Positions 15,733 to 24,777 of a stretch of DNA of 64,000 nucleotides are shown piece after piece. A program made the position numbers and the translations under genes. The notes under the pieces were generated by a model, which was given only the letters and a program-made list of their open reading frames with translations, did not search any database and had not been told where the DNA came from. Source of the stretch: DATFYM01 sp035315065 (lineage in GTDB: Bacteria; Acidobacteriota; Terriglobia; UBA7540); assembly GCA_035315065.1 (NCBI GenBank), contig DATFYM010000022.1, positions 5,121 through 69,120 of the forward strand, in the 5' to 3' direction. The stretch's first letter is position 1, and every line of letters begins with the position of its first letter.

Positions 15733-17691
15733 ATGGAAACAAGCAATCGCATACCTAAGTTGATCGCGAGACTGGCTCTCGTCGCCGCGGTGATTCTCAC
15801 TGTTGTCGTGGGCCCGCGGCGGACGGCGGCCGACTCTACCAAGCCGGTGCCGGCGTTTTCGACCCAGGAATTTCTCGATCCGATCAAGTTCCTATCGAGT
15901 GACGCACTGAAAGGCCGCGGCGACGGCACGCCCGAGCTCAACCAAGCCGCGGACTATATCGCGGCGCGATTCATCCGGTTCGGCCTCAAGCCCGCCGGTG
16001 ACGACGGTACTTGCTTTCAAAATTTCATGATCACGGTGGGCGCGAAACTCGACGGGAACAATTCATTGATTTACGAGAGCGGCGACACCCACCGGACCCT
16101 GACCATCAATCAGGACTTTATCCCATTCAGCTTCTCCCAGGACATCACCCTTAACGCGCCCCTGGTTTTCGCCGGCTACGGGATCACGGCGCCCGAGTAT
16201 CACTACGACGACTATCAAGGCACCGACGTCAAGGGCAAGGTCGTCATCGTGCTGCGCCACGAGCCGCAGGAGAACGACGAGAAGAGCGTTTTTGCCGGCA
16301 AGCAGCTCACCATGTATTCCGACATCCTCAATAAGGCCATCAATGCCCGGAACCGTGGCGCAGTGGGTATGATCCTGGTGAACGACGTGGGGAATCATCC
16401 GGGCGAGCCTGATGAGTTGGTTCGATTTGGTACCCTCGCCGGACCAGAAGATATCGGCGTAGCTGTAATTCAGGTGGCGACCGGGGTGGTGGACGAATGG
16501 CTGAAGCCCACCGGCCACACTCTCGACGAGTTGCGGCAGGCGATCGACAAGGACCTTTCCAACCACTCTTTCGCGCTCGACCCGGCGACGCGCGTCGCGG
16601 CTACCGTCGACGTGGAACGAATCCGCAAGCCGGTAGCGAACGTTGTCGGCCTGCTTCCGGGCAGCGACCCCACGCTGGCGCGGCAGGCCATCGTTATCGG
16701 CGCGCACTACGATCACCTTGGTCTGGGCGAGCAGTTCTCGCTGGCTCCGCGGCAGGTCGGGCAGATCCATCACGGCGCCGATGACAACGCTTCCGGAACC
16801 AGCGGTGTGCTTGAGTTGGCTGACTTCTTTGCCCATCGGCAAGCACAGCCGAAGCACACCATCGTCTTCATCACCTTCGCCGGCGAGGAATTGGGACTGC
16901 TCGGCTCGAGCTATTACACCGCCCACCCCGAGTTCCCACTCGATGGGACGATCGCCATGATCAACATGGACATGATCGGGCGTGTCTCCAAGAATCGGCT
17001 CTACGTGGGCGGCACCGGAACGTCGCCGGGATTCAAGAAGCTGGTGGAGGACGCCAACCAAACCTTGGCGCCGCCGACATCGGGCTCCGACGCGAGCGCG
17101 CCCCAATCTTCGGACCAGCCGGGTGACTCGAGTAACTCAACACCGGCCCAGAGCTTCGACCTGAGCTACTCCGCGTCGGGATACGGCGCGAGCGATCAGA
17201 CTTCGTTTACGGTACACAATATCCCGGTGCTGTTCTTCTTTTCCGGGCTTCATTCGGACTATCACAAGCCCTCGGACACCTGGGACAAGATCGACGCGCG
17301 AGCAGGAGCACGCGTGCTGGAGTTGGTGGCCGGTGTCACCGACTCGCTCGACCAACTCGCGGAAAAACCACAGTATGTCCGAGTGGCCGAGCCGGCAAGC
17401 CCCGCGTCCGGCGGGGGCGGCGGCTACGGGCCTTACTTCGGCTCCATTCCCGACTTCGGCGAGATCGAGCACGGCGTGAAGTTCGCCGACGTGCGCGACG
17501 GCAGCCCCGCCGCCAAAGCGGGCTTCAAGGCCGGCGACGTGCTGGTCGAGTTCGACACCAAGAAGATCGACAACCTCTACGACTTCACTTATGCCCTCCG
17601 CGCTCACAAGCCGGGCGATAAGGTGATAGTCACGGTGCTGCGAAACGGGGAGAAGGTAACGCACGACGTGATCCTCGAGGTAAGAAAGTAG
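15733..17691 (+). CDS. secreted M28 zinc aminopeptidase with PA and PDZ domains
   Basis: The 652-residue protein has a signal peptide (LIARLALVAAVILTVVVGP). A protease-associated-like insert (about 140-270) carries YDDYQGTDVKGKVVIVLRHE. The M28 metal ligands are GAHYDHLG (~325), HHGADDNASGTSG (~348), FAGEELGLLGS (~385), INMDMIGR and HSDYHKPSDTWDKI. A C-terminal PDZ domain (~575-650) includes GSPAAKAGFKAGDVLVEFD. M28 enzymes release N-terminal amino acids from peptides with two zinc ions; here it acts outside the cytoplasm. ATG 15733 follows AAGGGG. The next gene begins 3 bp after its stop. Confidence 0.93.
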   Translation: METSNRIPKLIARLALVAAVILTVVVGPRRTAADSTKPVPAFSTQEFLDPIKFLSSDALKGRGDGTPELNQAADYIAARFIRFGLKPAGDDGTCFQNFMITVGAKLDGNNSLIYESGDTHRTLTINQDFIPFSFSQDITLNAPLVFAGYGITAPEYHYDDYQGTDVKGKVVIVLRHEPQENDEKSVFAGKQLTMYSDILNKAINARNRGAVGMILVNDVGNHPGEPDELVRFGTLAGPEDIGVAVIQVATGVVDEWLKPTGHTLDELRQAIDKDLSNHSFALDPATRVAATVDVERIRKPVANVVGLLPGSDPTLARQAIVIGAHYDHLGLGEQFSLAPRQVGQIHHGADDNASGTSGVLELADFFAHRQAQPKHTIVFITFAGEELGLLGSSYYTAHPEFPLDGTIAMINMDMIGRVSKNRLYVGGTGTSPGFKKLVEDANQTLAPPTSGSDASAPQSSDQPGDSSNSTPAQSFDLSYSASGYGASDQTSFTVHNIPVLFFFSGLHSDYHKPSDTWDKIDARAGARVLELVAGVTDSLDQLAEKPQYVRVAEPASPASGGGGGYGPYFGSIPDFGEIEHGVKFADVRDGSPAAKAGFKAGDVLVEFDTKKIDNLYDFTYALRAHKPGDKVIVTVLRNGEKVTHDVILEVRK

Positions 17692-17694
17692 GTC

Positions 17695-19152
17695 ATGGGA
17701 AGGCCTGATTCGTCTGCGCTTGGTGTGATCATTTGCGCCCTCGCGGTGGGGCTCGGATGCGGTAGCACTCAATTCTGTACAATGTCGGTGCCCAGCCAAT
17801 GTGGAGCCTTGTACGCCCACCAGGGAAGAATTGACGATTGCCGATTGACGATTGACGATTGGAAGAGAGGCTCATTGACGATTGTAGATGGGCCATCAAA
17901 CGGGCCGCTCGGCTTGCCTAGTCTTCTCTTTCAATCGTCAATCGTTCCCGCAGGGCGGGATCAATCGTCAATTCTTCTGAGGGGAATCAGGCGCGACAGC
18001 ACACCAACTTCAGCAACAGAATATGCCGGGACTGATGCTGCCGCAGGCAGCCTGAAGCTCCTTGTCTCCATCGAGCAGCAGACTATCACGATGCCGTCTC
18101 CGGCGCGCATCACTTTGCACATCCACAACTCGGGATCGGAACCGGTATGGCTTTATCGGCACGCGCGCGACGCGGCCATCGTAGCGCGCACCGCCACGGT
18201 CGTCATCAATTCTTCGGAAGAGAATCCCGGCAACACGACGCGCGGCGGATCGACGCTGGCGATTCATCTCACGCCGGCTGCCGCCGGCGATGCGGCAACT
18301 GCTGCGGAGGGTCTCGTACTCGAGAGCGTCGGGCTGCCGCATCCGAAGCTCATCCGTCTCGCGCCGCGTGACGACTATGAAGAGAAAGCCGTCGTGCACC
18401 TTGCCCCGGCGCTGGCTGGCGCGGAGACCGCTGCCAAGCCCGTGTGGGGTCGCTACCGCCTGTCGGCGACTTACGGCGCGAGTTATTCGAATGGCGATGA
18501 GGCGGCCCGAAACCTTGGCGTGACCCTCTGGCAGGGAGAGACGGAAAGTAATGCGCTCGATATCGACTTGGAGCCGGCGCCGGCGACAGACGCCGGTTCG
18601 GTGGCCGGCACAGTGGTGACGCCGGACTCCCGGCCCGTCTTTCAACGGACCGTGGTCTCGCTGAGCGACCGGCAGCAGCAACTGGTGGATCAGTCGCGGG
18701 CGGACATCGATGGGCGTTTCTCCTTTGACCATTTGCCGCTGGGGCTCTATTGGGTGACGGTGAGACGCGCGGCCGCGACCACAGATACGGCCACCTTCCA
18801 GCATGTCGAGCTGACTTCCGCCGCTCCCAACGGCGCGCTTCAACTGGTCATGGTACCGCCCGAGATCTACGAGCCCAAGCAGATGCTGCACAAGCCGGTG
18901 CTGGTGCGCGTCACCGATAGCGCCGGGCGGCCGGAGGACAAAGTCATGCTGGACGCGACGTGGTCGAGCGGGTCAGTGATGGATGACGTGAAGGGTGAGA
19001 CGTCCGATGACGGCGTGGCAACTTTGGAGTTGCTTCCCGGCCGCAGCTACATCACGATGAAGCGAAAACATTGTGGCCAGCACGACGACCGGCTTGACGT
19101 GGCGGAAGGCGGCGGAATCGACGACTTCAAGCTGGTGTTGGACTGCAAGTGA
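17695..19152 (+). CDS. lipoprotein-like protein with carboxypeptidase-regulatory (Cna-B-like) domain, carrying an in-frame repeat insertion
   Basis: The 485-residue product begins with a hydrophobic leader (VIICALAVGLGC, possible lipidation at C22). Residues ~45-93 (GRIDDCRLTIDDWKRGSLT onward) are the translation of a TTGACGA-class hairpin, so the element has landed between leader and mature protein without breaking the frame. After it come Ig-like strands (PARITLHIHNSGSEPVWLYR), then a carboxypeptidase-regulatory domain (~295-380: GTVVTPDSRPVFQRTVVSLS and GRFSFDHLPLGLYWVTV). It starts 3 bp after the M28 peptidase and is probably translationally coupled to it. The function is unknown, and the leader joined to the domain may no longer be productive. 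Confidence 0.75.
   Translation: MGRPDSSALGVIICALAVGLGCGSTQFCTMSVPSQCGALYAHQGRIDDCRLTIDDWKRGSLTIVDGPSNGPLGLPSLLFQSSIVPAGRDQSSILLRGIRRDSTPTSATEYAGTDAAAGSLKLLVSIEQQTITMPSPARITLHIHNSGSEPVWLYRHARDAAIVARTATVVINSSEENPGNTTRGGSTLAIHLTPAAAGDAATAAEGLVLESVGLPHPKLIRLAPRDDYEEKAVVHLAPALAGAETAAKPVWGRYRLSATYGASYSNGDEAARNLGVTLWQGETESNALDIDLEPAPATDAGSVAGTVVTPDSRPVFQRTVVSLSDRQQQLVDQSRADIDGRFSFDHLPLGLYWVTVRRAAATTDTATFQHVELTSAAPNGALQLVMVPPEIYEPKQMLHKPVLVRVTDSAGRPEDKVMLDATWSSGSVMDDVKGETSDDGVATLELLPGRSYITMKRKHCGQHDDRLDVAEGGGIDDFKLVLDCK
17828..17974. repeat. TTGACGA-class hairpin inside a coding sequence (core copy 2)
   Basis: The left arm is GAATTGACGATTGCCGATTG (17828) plus two further heptads. The right arm ends TCAATCGTCAATTC (17974), interrupted by a small hairpin CCCGCAGGGCGGG. 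The interior, GGCTCATTG to GGCTTGCCTAG, matches core copies at 15518 and 33080. It is read through by the gene at 17695-19152. Confidence 0.9.
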
Positions 19153-19163
19153 AGAGGGAGCCT

Positions 19164-19304
19164 TAGCCCCGAAGGGGCGAAAGAGAGTAGCCCAGTGCGC
19201 CAGCCCTGGGAGAAGGCCGGCAAATTGTAGTCTTTGTGGTTTTGGAGGGCATCTGCCCCCAGGGCTGGCGCCCTGGGCTACTCTCTTTCGCCCCTTCGGG
19301 GCTA
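19164..19304. repeat. large GC-rich inverted repeat (CCCCGAAGGGGCG class)
   Basis: Arms of about 46 bp: TAGCCCCGAAGGGGCGAAAG continuing AGAGTAGCCCAG...CCAGCCCTGGG, and the complement CCCAGGGCTGGCGCCCTGGG continuing to CCTTCGGGGCTA. Each arm holds its own smaller palindrome (CCCCGAAGGGG). The loop is ~50 bp. Unlike the heptad classes, the arms are not tandem repeats. Confidence 0.85.
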
Positions 19305-19371
19305 GGAGAAGCGATGGCTGAGAGCCAGGCAAATACATGGCCGGCGTATGAAAAAGGCATCGAAGGAGACA

Positions 19372-20535
19372 ATGGGACCACACACTCTCGACAGTTCAAG
19401 GCGGAAGCCTTTCTGGGATTTGCTGGCAGTCCTTTTAGCTGTACTCGCGGTTCTCGGCGCGCGCTTGGTCGCTCAATCCCGCCCGGATGGGACGCAACAG
19501 GAAAAGCCCGCGCCGCAAAGTCTGTCCGTTCCGGGGCCGGTGGTGAATGGAACTCCGGACGATCCGCTCCGCGACCCGCGCGAAGTGCACCTGCGCCACG
19601 TCAAGCAAATCACCTTCGGTGGACAGAATGCCGAGGCTTACTTCAGCTTCGATGGAAAAAGGTTGCTCTTTCAGTCTACCCGCCCGCCTTACTCGTGCGA
19701 CCAGATGTTCATCATCAACGTCGACGGGTCCGACGTGCACCTGGTGTCGACCGGCAAGGGCAGGACCACCTGCGGCTACTTTTATCCGGATGGCAAGCAC
19801 ATCCTCTACTCGTCGACACATCTCTCCAGCCCCGACTGCCCGCCGCGCCCGGATTACTCGAAGGGCTACGTGTGGGGCGTCTATTCGTCCTTTCGCATCT
19901 TCTATGCCACGGACCGCGGCGAGATCCTGAAGCAACTGGCGCCGGCGCCCGGCTACAATGCCGAGTCGACGCTCTCCGGTGACGGCAAGAAAATCGCCTT
20001 CACCTCGTCGCGCGATGGCGATCTGGACCTTTACACCATGAACGCAGACGGCAGCGGCGTGCAGCGGCTTACTAACGTCCTCGGCTACGACGGCGGCCCG
20101 TTCTTTTCGCCCGACAGCCAGTGGATTGTCTATCGCGCCCATCACCCTGCCGGCGCGGAGGAAGTCGAGCGTTACAAATCGCTCCTGGCGCAAGACCTGG
20201 TCGAGCCCCTGCTGATGGACCTGTACGTGATGCGCGCCGACGGCTCCAACCAGCGCCAGATCACGCAATTGGGCGGCGCCAGCTTCGCCCCCTCGTTCTT
20301 CCCCGATAGCCGGCGGATCATCTTCGCCTCCAACTATGAATCACCCGGCACCAGCAATTTCGAACTGTACACCATCGATCGCGACGGTGGGGACGTGGAA
20401 CGGGTGACCTTCACCGGTGGATTCCAGGCGTTTCCCATGTTCTCGCCCGACGGCCGGAAGCTGGTGTTTGCCTCCAGCCGCAACGCGAAGCAGCCGCACG
20501 AAATCAACATCTTCACGGCGGACTGGGTGCGCTGA
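19372..20535 (+). CDS. exported TolB-like beta-propeller protein (PD40 repeats)
   Basis: The 387-residue protein has an N-terminal membrane/signal segment (LLAVLLAVLAVLGARLVAQ) and six or so PD40/WD40-like repeats of the type 'YFSFDGKRLLFQSTRP', 'TLSGDGKKIAFTSSRDGDLD', 'FFSPDSQWIVYRA' and 'MFSPDGRKLVFASSR'. These form a TolB-like propeller. I chose ATG 19372, preceded by GAAGGAG, over ATG 19348. Such solo propellers in this phylum are usually periplasmic and of unknown binding partner; it is not a classical TolB because the N-terminal TolB domain is missing. Confidence 0.88.
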   Translation: MGPHTLDSSRRKPFWDLLAVLLAVLAVLGARLVAQSRPDGTQQEKPAPQSLSVPGPVVNGTPDDPLRDPREVHLRHVKQITFGGQNAEAYFSFDGKRLLFQSTRPPYSCDQMFIINVDGSDVHLVSTGKGRTTCGYFYPDGKHILYSSTHLSSPDCPPRPDYSKGYVWGVYSSFRIFYATDRGEILKQLAPAPGYNAESTLSGDGKKIAFTSSRDGDLDLYTMNADGSGVQRLTNVLGYDGGPFFSPDSQWIVYRAHHPAGAEEVERYKSLLAQDLVEPLLMDLYVMRADGSNQRQITQLGGASFAPSFFPDSRRIIFASNYESPGTSNFELYTIDRDGGDVERVTFTGGFQAFPMFSPDGRKLVFASSRNAKQPHEINIFTADWVR

Positions 20536-20536
20536 A

Positions 20537-20588
20537 GAATTGCCGATTGGTCCTGAGCGAAGCGAAGGATTGTCGATTGACGATTGCC
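20537..20588. repeat. partial TTGACGA-class repeat
   Basis: GAATTGCCGATTGG and, after GTCCTGAGCGAAGCGAAGGA, TTGTCGATTGACGATTGCC form two same-sense heptad runs. The complementary arm is missing. Confidence 0.6.
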
Positions 20589-20673
20589 AGAGGCCTTGGA
20601 TTGATCGACGCGCTCTACGGCTCGTGCTCATTATGGCTAGCTAACTAGCTAGATGGCACGCAAGGAGACTTCG

Positions 20674-21435
20674 ATGACCGCGCGATTCGCAGGGAAGGTG
20701 GCGCTGATCACAGGTGGCAGCTCGGGAATCGGACGTACGACAGCGCTGGCGTTTGCGCGCGAAGGCGCTAAGGTGGTGATCGGCAACCGCCGCGTCGACG
20801 AGGGCGAGACGACGCTGCGCATGATTCGCGAAGCGGGCGGCGAAGGCTTGCAGGTGAGGACGGACGTGACGAAAGCGGCCGACGTGGAGTCGCTGGTGGC
20901 GCGCGCCGTCGACATCTTCGGGCACATCGACTGCGCCTTCAACAACTCGGGTCTGACCGGGGCCATGGCTACCACCGCCGAATGCACGGAGGAGAACTGG
21001 GACACCATCATCGCGGTGAACTTGAAAGGCGTGTGGTTGGCGATGAAGTATGAGATCGCGCAGATGCTCAAGCAGGGCAGCGGCGCCATCGTGAACAATG
21101 CCTCGATCGCAGGACTTGTCGGTATGCGGGGCGGACCGGCGTATAGTGCGTCGAAAGGCGGCGTGATTCAACTCACGCGCACGGCGGCGCTCGAGTACGC
21201 CAAGAAGGGCATTCGCGTCAACGCGGTGTGCCCGGGGTTCATCAGCACACCCATGACCGAGGCTCACACGAGCATCAAACCGGAGCTGGAGGCGCAGATC
21301 GTCAAACTGCAACCCATGGGACGGCTGGGCACAGCGGAGGAAGTGGCGGAAGCAGTACTGTGGTTGTGTTCGGACGCCGCGTCGTTCGTCACCGGGCATC
21401 CGCTGGTGCTGGACGGCGGTCTGGTGGCGCAGTAA
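20674..21435 (+). CDS. SDR-family oxidoreductase
   Basis: The 253-residue classical short-chain dehydrogenase has the cofactor loop TGGSSGIG, the 'FNNSG' motif, and catalytic S in IVNNASIAG with YSASK (Y-x3-K). It ends in 'GHPLVLDGGLVAQ'. An arginine after beta-2 (GNRRVDEG) suggests NADPH preference. ATG 20674 is preceded by AAGGAG at good spacing; ATG 20653 is possible. The substrate cannot be told from sequence; the closest feel is glucose-1-dehydrogenase/FabG-like. It stands alone between repeats. Confidence 0.93.
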   Translation: MTARFAGKVALITGGSSGIGRTTALAFAREGAKVVIGNRRVDEGETTLRMIREAGGEGLQVRTDVTKAADVESLVARAVDIFGHIDCAFNNSGLTGAMATTAECTEENWDTIIAVNLKGVWLAMKYEIAQMLKQGSGAIVNNASIAGLVGMRGGPAYSASKGGVIQLTRTAALEYAKKGIRVNAVCPGFISTPMTEAHTSIKPELEAQIVKLQPMGRLGTAEEVAEAVLWLCSDAASFVTGHPLVLDGGLVAQ

Positions 21436-21457
21436 CCCATCGACCTTGAAGGTGTGA

Positions 21458-21580
21458 AAATTAAACACAGAGGCACCGAGACACAGAGAAAAGAATAGAA
21501 TCACATGGAAATGTCTTTTGTTTCCTAACGCTCCCCATTCTTCTCTGCGCCTCTGTGTCTCTGTGCTGGAAGCGTTTTGG
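21458..21580. repeat. CACAGAGG-class hairpin (8-base period), second complete copy
   Basis: The left arm CACAGAGGCACCGAGACACA (21468) and right arm TCTGCGCCTCTGTGTCTCTG (near 21543) match those at 12883. The loops also match (ATCACATGGAAATGTCTTTT here), so the two copies are homologous over their whole length. Confidence 0.85.
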
Positions 21581-21615
21581 CAATCATCTCACCGTTTGCC
21601 CGACCAGGGGCTGTC

Positions 21616-22665
21616 CTAGCGGAGACTTTCCATCACCTCATCGAGCACGCTCTTGGGCGGGCGCACCCTCGACTCGGGCAGCGTCGCCAGGGGCTCGTCC
21701 ACCAGGTTCAACTGATCGATGAAGCTCTCGCGTTTGGTATCCACGTAAAAGAGGCCGGTGACTACTTCCTCTTTGTCGTGGGCCTCCCCCAGCACCCGCA
21801 GGGCCTCGCTCTTGTTGGTCGGATTATAGTCGCTATTCAGCTTCTTCAGCAGCAGGCGCGAACCGTCGTGCATGGTGATTTCGGTGGTGGTGCCGGGATC
21901 GTAGTCCACCGTGATGTCGTCGAAAAAAGGAACAAAGCTCACATCCTCGATCGGCGATTCGTGGTCCTTCACGTAGCTGTAACTCTTGGTGGACCCCTCG
22001 TGATCGTTAAAGGTGACGCACGGCGAGATCACGTCGAGCATCGCGGTGCCGTGGTGGGCGACGGCGCCTTCGATCAGCGCCAGGAGTTGTCGCTTGTCAC
22101 CCGAGAACGAGCGAGCCACATAGGTGGCGCCCAGCAGGATGGCAAGCGCGCAGGTATCGATGGCCGGAAGGTCGTTGATCACTCCCGTCTTCAGCTTCGA
22201 TCCGAGGTCCGCGGTGGCGGAAAACTGGCCTTTGGTGAGGCCGTAGACGCCGTTATCCTCGATGATGTAAATGATCGGCAGGTTCCGCCGCATCAGGTGA
22301 ACGAATTGCCCGATGCCGATCGAGGCCGAGTCGCCATCGCCGCTCACCCCCACGGCGATCAACTTGTGATTGGCCAGCACGGTGCCGGTGGCCACCGACG
22401 GCATGCGGCCATGCACCGCGTTGAAGCCGTAAGAGGTACGCAGGAAGTACGCCGGGCTCTTGGAGGAGCAGCCAATGCCCGAAAGCTTGGCCACGCGATG
22501 CGGCTCCACGCCCATCTCGTAGAACGCCTCGATGATGCGCTCGCTGATCGCATTGTGCCCGCAACCGGCGCACAGCGTCGTCTTGTTGCCTTTGTAGTCG
22601 GCCTGCTCGAGTCCAATTCGGTTGACTTTTCTCGGCGGAGCCGGAGGAACGGTTGTCGTTGCCAT
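21616..22665 (-). CDS. korB: 2-oxoacid:ferredoxin oxidoreductase subunit beta
   Basis: The 349-residue subunit contains the TPP/Fe-S region: TLCAGCGHNAISERI with further cysteine in LSGIGCSSKSPAY, the TPP-binding GDGDSASIG and 'EDNGVYGLTKGQFSAT'. With the alpha subunit it oxidatively decarboxylates a 2-oxoacid (most often 2-oxoglutarate) to the acyl-CoA and reduces ferredoxin, or runs in reverse for CO2 fixation. Its ATG is one base beyond the alpha stop and has AGGAGG, so translation is coupled. It is the two-subunit type without a separate ferredoxin-like delta subunit. The 2-oxoglutarate preference is family-level inference. Confidence 0.93.
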   Translation of the reverse strand: MATTTVPPAPPRKVNRIGLEQADYKGNKTTLCAGCGHNAISERIIEAFYEMGVEPHRVAKLSGIGCSSKSPAYFLRTSYGFNAVHGRMPSVATGTVLANHKLIAVGVSGDGDSASIGIGQFVHLMRRNLPIIYIIEDNGVYGLTKGQFSATADLGSKLKTGVINDLPAIDTCALAILLGATYVARSFSGDKRQLLALIEGAVAHHGTAMLDVISPCVTFNDHEGSTKSYSYVKDHESPIEDVSFVPFFDDITVDYDPGTTTEITMHDGSRLLLKKLNSDYNPTNKSEALRVLGEAHDKEEVVTGLFYVDTKRESFIDQLNLVDEPLATLPESRVRPPKSVLDEVMESLR

Positions 22666-22666
22666 C

Positions 22667-24568
22667 TTATGCTTGCACCTCCTGAGGTGTATTGCTGTCG
22701 ACGCCGGGCGCGGCTGCCGGGGCGATCCCCCCGATCTCCTGCGTCAGAATCGAATCCGTGGTGCTGCGCGCGTCGATGGGCAGCCCGTCGTAGTGCAGGA
22801 CGCTGCGAAGCTTCCCAATTAGTTCCGGTTCCAGGTCCAGCCGCAGCAAACCCAAGAGCTGGGCGTCGCGGTTCTGCTCCACCACGTAGACCCGCTGGTG
22901 CCGCCGGATGAAATCGGTGACCTCGCGGTTGAAAGGATAACCCCGCACGCGGCAATAGCCGGCCTCGATGTTCTGTTCGCGCCGGAGTTGATCGAGGGTT
23001 TCCACCACCGCCCAATGGCTGGTGCCATAGGCCAGGATGCCGATTCCGTCCTTTCCGCTCTCTTGGATCTCGGGTCCCGGCGCCAGGCGCACAGCGGTCT
23101 CCCACTTGCGGGCGAGGCGGTCCATATTGTTCACATAGACCGCCGGCTTTTCGCTGTAAATGGCCCGCTCGTCGTGGCCGCTGCCGCGCGTGAAGTATCC
23201 TGCCGCCGGATGCTTGGTGCCGGGCAAGGTACGATAGCCGATGCCGTCGCCATCCACGTCCTTGTAGCGCTGGAAACCGCCGAGGCGATCCAGGTCCTCA
23301 TCGTTGAGCACCTTGCCGCGCCGGATGGGCTTCTCCGGGTACGGGAAGGGGTCCGACATCCACACGTTCATGCCCAGGTCGAGATCGCACATCACAAAGA
23401 CCGGGGTCTGAAGTTCCTCCGCCAGGTCGAAGGCCTGGATGGCCATGGTGAAGCACTCGCTCACCGAGCAGGGGAACAGCAGGGGATGCTTGGTATCGCC
23501 GTGCGAGAGCAGCGCGGTGGAGAGGATGTCTCCCTGCGCCGTGCGCGTGGGCAGGCCGGTGGAGGGGCCGACGCGCTGGATATCGAAGATCACTCCCGGC
23601 ACTTCGGCGTAATAGCCTAGCCCGATGAATTCCGCCATCAGCGAGATGCCGGGTCCGGCGGTGGCCGTCATGGCGCGCGCCCCCGCCCATCCGGCGCCCA
23701 CCACCATGCCGATAGCCGCCAGTTCGTCCTCGGCCTGCACAATCGCAAAGGTGGCCTTCTTGGTTTCCGGGTCGATGCGGTAACGCTTCATGTACTCGAT
23801 TAGCGTCTCGCAAAGCGAGGAAGAGGGCGTAATGGGGTACCAGGTCACCACCGTCACGCCGGCAAACATGGCGCCCAGCGCTGCCGCGGCGTTGCCCTCA
23901 ATCATGATCTTGCCCTCGTTGAGGTTCATCCGTTCCAGCCAGAAGTGGTCCTGCTTCGGCATGCTCTTGTTGGCGTACTCCCATCCGGCCTTCACGGCCG
24001 CGAAGTTGAGGTCCGCCGCCTTCACTTTCTTCTTGAACTGCTTGCGCAGCGCTTTCTCCACGTCGCCCATGTCCACGTTCAGCAGCTTGGCCACCACCCC
24101 CACGTAGATCATGTTGCGGACGAGTTTGCGCAGCTTGGCATCGGGGCAGACCGGCCCTACCAGCTTGTCAAACGGCACGGGGTAGAACAGCAGGTCGTCG
24201 CGGTACTTCTTCACGTCCAGGCGCTCGTCGTAGACCACGGCCGCGCCGGAATCGAGCGCGCGCACGTCCTCTTCCACCGTCTCCGCGTTCATCGCCACCA
24301 GCAGATCGATTTCCTTGCGGCGGCCGATGTACCCGTACTTCGAGGCCCGGATGGTGAACCAGGTGGGAAGTCCCGCAATGTTGGAAGGAAACAGGTTCTT
24401 GCCGGAAACCGGAATCCCCATCCGGAAAATCGCGCGCAGCAGCACCATGTTGGACGTCTGGCTGCCGGAGCCGTTCACCGTCGCCACCTGGATACTCATG
24501 TCGTTGACGATCAACTGCGATTCGGCAGGCGATTCCGCCTCACCGGTTAACACTTGAGTAGTTGCCAT
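22667..24568 (-). CDS. korA: 2-oxoacid:ferredoxin oxidoreductase, fused gamma-alpha subunit
   Basis: The 633-residue protein joins a gamma domain (about 20-210; NGSGSQTSNMVLLRAIFRMG and KYGYIGRRKEIDLLVAM) to the alpha (pyrimidine-binding) domain (YPITPSSSLCETLIEYMKRY, then AQAEDELAAIGM-type helix and 'GPGISLMAEFIGLGYYAEVP'). This gamma-alpha fusion is the usual arrangement of aerobic-type KorA. ATG 24568 follows AAGGAG, and korB follows at once. The enzyme is cytoplasmic and links the TCA cycle to ferredoxin. Confidence 0.94.
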   Translation of the reverse strand: MATTQVLTGEAESPAESQLIVNDMSIQVATVNGSGSQTSNMVLLRAIFRMGIPVSGKNLFPSNIAGLPTWFTIRASKYGYIGRRKEIDLLVAMNAETVEEDVRALDSGAAVVYDERLDVKKYRDDLLFYPVPFDKLVGPVCPDAKLRKLVRNMIYVGVVAKLLNVDMGDVEKALRKQFKKKVKAADLNFAAVKAGWEYANKSMPKQDHFWLERMNLNEGKIMIEGNAAAALGAMFAGVTVVTWYPITPSSSLCETLIEYMKRYRIDPETKKATFAIVQAEDELAAIGMVVGAGWAGARAMTATAGPGISLMAEFIGLGYYAEVPGVIFDIQRVGPSTGLPTRTAQGDILSTALLSHGDTKHPLLFPCSVSECFTMAIQAFDLAEELQTPVFVMCDLDLGMNVWMSDPFPYPEKPIRRGKVLNDEDLDRLGGFQRYKDVDGDGIGYRTLPGTKHPAAGYFTRGSGHDERAIYSEKPAVYVNNMDRLARKWETAVRLAPGPEIQESGKDGIGILAYGTSHWAVVETLDQLRREQNIEAGYCRVRGYPFNREVTDFIRRHQRVYVVEQNRDAQLLGLLRLDLEPELIGKLRSVLHYDGLPIDARSTTDSILTQEIGGIAPAAAPGVDSNTPQEVQA

Positions 24569-24777
24569 GTCACTCCTTGAGGCCAAATCCCCTCGTGCGA
24601 CGAGCTCGTCAGGCGAGACCAGACGCTGGCAGGGTTCCTTCCCCCGAATATTTATTATAGCAAACAGTCACCCGATTTTTCAGCCTTTCACTTCCATTCC
24701 AAGTCCTCTCCGGCATCGAGCCGACGTTGCGGCGATGCGCCCGAACACCGAGCGCCCTTGGCTTCGAAATCTTCCCC

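Noticed and set aside
19372..20535. Calling this gene tolB as partner of the Pal-like lipoprotein
   Set aside because: It lacks the N-terminal TolB domain, is 10 kb from the lipoprotein gene, and no tolQRA is nearby; it is only a TolB-like propeller.
21577..22911. A 444-codon + strand frame opposite korB/korA
   Set aside because: Antisense shadow; KorB and KorA motifs are complete on the minus strand.
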